Shown piece by piece: positions 5,496 to 6,662 of a stretch of 6,662 nucleotides of DNA. Made by a program: the position numbers and the translations under genes. Location of the stretch: positions 1 to 6,662 of the forward strand of contig DALZZL010000186.1 of assembly GCA_031987425.1 (NCBI GenBank), written 5' to 3'. How positions within the stretch are numbered: position 1 is the stretch's first letter; every line of letters starts with the position of its first letter. The DNA comes from Stenotrophomonas_A sp002429615. Its GTDB lineage: Bacteria; Pseudomonadota; Gammaproteobacteria; Xanthomonadales; Xanthomonadaceae. Below the pieces are notes generated by a model. That model was given only the letters and a program-made list of their open reading frames with translations, was not told where the DNA came from and did not search any database.

Positions 5496-5661
5496 TGAAA
5501 AATTTCTCCAGGGTGGTGGCACAGGACGGGGCTGCCGCCTGAGGTGACGCGCTAGGATAGCGACCACTTCGAAGGTCCGCTACCAGCGCCGGAAACTAAG
5601 ACCGGCGCGGGTTTCGGAAGTTCCCCCTTCACTATTTTTTTACTTATCTGGAGGTTCATCC
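5496..5661. promoter_or_regulatory. divergent promoter region between FKBP-like and enoyl-CoA hydratase genes
   Basis: This 166-bp gap lies between start codons facing away from each other, so it should hold both promoters. It is richer in A/T than the genes near its right end (T-run 5635-5641). For the minus-strand gene, TATCCT at 5559-5554 is a possible -10, with no good -35. For the plus-strand gene, the A/T-rich stretch 5631-5647 is the only -10-like sequence, also without a good -35. An 8-bp palindrome cttcgaag sits at 5567-5574, and an inverted repeat gcgccgg/ccggcgc at 5586-5592 and 5602-5608. The ribosome sites are GGAGA at 5505-5509 (minus) and GGAGG at 5650-5654 (plus). Exact promoter positions cannot be fixed by eye. 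Confidence 0.55.
5586..5608. repeat. inverted repeat, 7-bp arms, 9-nt loop
   Basis: The arms gcgccgg (5586-5592) and ccggcgc (5602-5608) are perfect complements around aaactaaga. No T-run follows directly on either strand, so it is not a standard terminator. It lies about 54 bp before the enoyl-CoA hydratase ATG and about 90 bp from the FKBP-like ATG. It may be an operator or a leader hairpin; its function is unknown, and a chance origin in high-GC DNA cannot be ruled out. Confidence 0.5.
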
Positions 5662-6441
5662 ATGTCCGACAGCGTCGTCGTCGCCAGCTCCGGCGGCATC
5701 CGCACGATCACCGTCAACCGCCCGGACAAGTTGAATGCGCTCGACCAGGACACCCTGCTGGCCCTGGATGCCGCCTTCGCCGATGCCGCCGGCGCCGAGG
5801 ACGTGCGCGTGGTGGTGTTGACCGGCGCCGGCCCCAAGGCGTTCGTGGCCGGCGCGGACATCTCCCAGATGACCGGCCTGCCTGCCCTTGCCGGGCGCGA
5901 TTTCGGCCAGGTCGGCCAGCGCCTGATGCGACGGATCGAACGCATGCCCAAGCCGGTGATCGCGATGATCAACGGCTATGCGCTCGGCGGCGGACTGGAA
6001 CTGGCGATGGCCTGCCATCTGCGGATCGCGGCCGATACCGCCAAGGTCGGGCAGCCGGAGATCAACCTCGGGCTGATCCCGGGCTTCGGCGGCACCCAGC
6101 GCCTGCTGCGCCTGAGTGGTCGCGCCGCCGCGCTGGAGCTGTGCCTGCTCGGTGAACCGATCGACGCCGCGCGCGCGCATCAGCTCGGCCTGGTGAACCG
6201 CGTGGTGCCGGCCGCCGAGCTCGAAGCCACCACCCGCCAGCTGGCCGAACGACTGGCCGCGAGCGCTCCGCTGGCGTTGCGCGCGGTCCTCGACGCGGTG
6301 ATCGTCGGTGGCGAGTGCGCGCTGGAGGAAGGGCTGGAATTCGAGTCGGCGCAGTTCGGGCTGATGTTCGCCAGCGAGGACATGCGCGAAGGCACCGGCG
6401 CCTTCCTGGAACGGCGCAAGCCGACCTTCGCGGGACGCTGA
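5662..6441 (+). CDS. enoyl-CoA hydratase/isomerase family protein (crotonase)
   Basis: A 259-residue crotonase, a normal length for the single-domain enzyme. The ATG has a strong GGAGG ribosome site 7 nt upstream (5650-5654). Landmarks: ITVNRPDKLNALD (16-28), the first oxyanion-hole segment KAFVAGADISQM (59-70), and NGYALGGGLELAMACHLRIA (104-123), which gives the second oxyanion-hole glycine and Glu113. GQPEINLGLIPGFGGTQRL (130-148) follows with Glu133. Glu113 and Glu133 are 20 residues apart, like the paired catalytic glutamates Glu144/Glu164 of rat mitochondrial enoyl-CoA hydratase, so true hydratase activity is expected: trans-2-enoyl-CoA to 3-hydroxyacyl-CoA. The C-terminal helix ends EGTGAFLERRKPTFAGR, the usual ending. 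It acts in the cytoplasm in fatty-acid or amino-acid-derived acyl-CoA breakdown; the chain-length preference and pathway cannot be read here. No thiolase or dehydrogenase gene is in view. The next gene overlaps its stop by one base. Confidence 0.94.
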   Translation: MSDSVVVASSGGIRTITVNRPDKLNALDQDTLLALDAAFADAAGAEDVRVVVLTGAGPKAFVAGADISQMTGLPALAGRDFGQVGQRLMRRIERMPKPVIAMINGYALGGGLELAMACHLRIAADTAKVGQPEINLGLIPGFGGTQRLLRLSGRAAALELCLLGEPIDAARAHQLGLVNRVVPAAELEATTRQLAERLAASAPLALRAVLDAVIVGGECALEEGLEFESAQFGLMFASEDMREGTGAFLERRKPTFAGR

Positions 6442-6662
6442 TGGCCAGTGCCCTGCCCGATGCGCGCGCCCTGCTCGCCTGCGTGCTCGCCGACGACCTC
6501 GACCAGGCGTTGGCGCAGGGCCTGATGGACTACCAGCCGCAACCCGGTGACGAGTTGCTGGTGGCGGCCACACCGGATCTGCCGCAACGCCTGCTCGCCG
6601 CGCAGGCGCGCCTGCGCACCGCATGGGCCGCGCGTGAGCGCTCTCGCCAGCGCGCGACGCGG
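6441..6662 (+). CDS. hypothetical protein, 3' end cut by window edge
   Basis: The ATG at 6441-6443 shares its A with the TGA of the enoyl-CoA hydratase (TGATG), and a GGGA lies 5 nt upstream in the end of that gene. The frame is open for 74 codons to the window edge. I do not recognise a family. The visible part begins MASALPDARALLACVLADDL, has a short proline-containing section (DYQPQPGDELL), then TPDLPQRLLAAQARLRTAWA and a basic run (RERSRQRATR). It looks mainly helical, rich in Ala, Leu and Arg, with no membrane segment or signal peptide. Codon use resembles the neighbours (mostly G/C in third position). The overlap suggests translational coupling with the hydratase, so a linked role is possible, but nothing in the sequence shows what it is. 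Confidence 0.75.
   Translation, partial: MASALPDARALLACVLADDLDQALAQGLMDYQPQPGDELLVAATPDLPQRLLAAQARLRTAWAARERSRQRATR

Noticed and set aside
5586..5641. Hairpin plus T-run as a terminator
   Set aside because: The T-run (5635-5641) begins 27 bp after the hairpin, and there is no upstream plus-strand gene to terminate.
5656..6624. Long minus-strand open frame (322 codons) opposite the enoyl-CoA hydratase
   Set aside because: The crotonase on the plus strand is unambiguous and has a strong ribosome site; the antisense product is low-complexity.
1..6662. A novel defence, mobile or biosynthetic system
   Set aside because: All but one gene belong to recognised housekeeping or conserved families. 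Base and codon use look uniform by eye, and there are no integrase, transposase, nuclease, repeat-array or toxin signatures.

Overview
The window is about 6.7 kb of ordinary, gene-dense chromosome from a high-GC gammaproteobacterium. The protein set points to the Xanthomonadaceae/Lysobacteraceae (Xanthomonas, Stenotrophomonas, Lysobacter, Luteimonas and relatives). The reasons are the strong G/C bias at third codon positions, the form of the FKBP-like and DUF1684 proteins, and the gene styles. This placement is inferred from recognition, not from a search. I see no rRNA, tRNA, insertion sequence, phage gene, CRISPR array or toxin-antitoxin pair.

There are ten genes in four transcriptional blocks. 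Block 1 (1-1384, minus strand) is a tightly packed run: a MOSC-domain protein, a small alpha/beta hydrolase that starts inside the MOSC stop codon (GTGA overlap), and, 2 bp further on, a GNAT acetyltransferase cut by the left edge. Block 2 (1408-1965, plus strand) is a single AmpD-type muramyl amidase. It diverges from the MOSC gene across only 23 bp, and that gap contains a perfect 10-bp palindrome. Block 3 (4713-1975, minus strand) holds a DUF1289-Nudix fusion protein (CoA pyrophosphatase type), then a 3-mercaptopyruvate sulfurtransferase with an ATGA overlap, then a DUF1684 lipoprotein after 52 bp. It converges on the amidase with 9 bp between the stop codons.

Block 4 is a divergent pair around a 166-bp intergenic region (5496-5661). 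On the minus strand is a secreted, FKBP-related protein ending at a strong rho-independent terminator (4741-4773). On the plus strand is an enoyl-CoA hydratase followed, with a 1-base overlap, by an unrecognised gene cut by the right edge.

The themes are housekeeping: peptidoglycan recycling (amidase), sulfur and CoA metabolism (sulfurtransferase, Nudix), envelope (lipoprotein, FKBP-like protein) and acyl-CoA metabolism (enoyl-CoA hydratase). I found no convincing new multi-gene system. The points most worth a second look are the FKBP-like protein whose catalytic pocket is replaced by a proline-rich segment, the in-frame fusion of a four-cysteine DUF1289 domain to a Nudix enzyme, and the symmetric -10-like palindrome between two divergent genes that lack Shine-Dalgarno sites.
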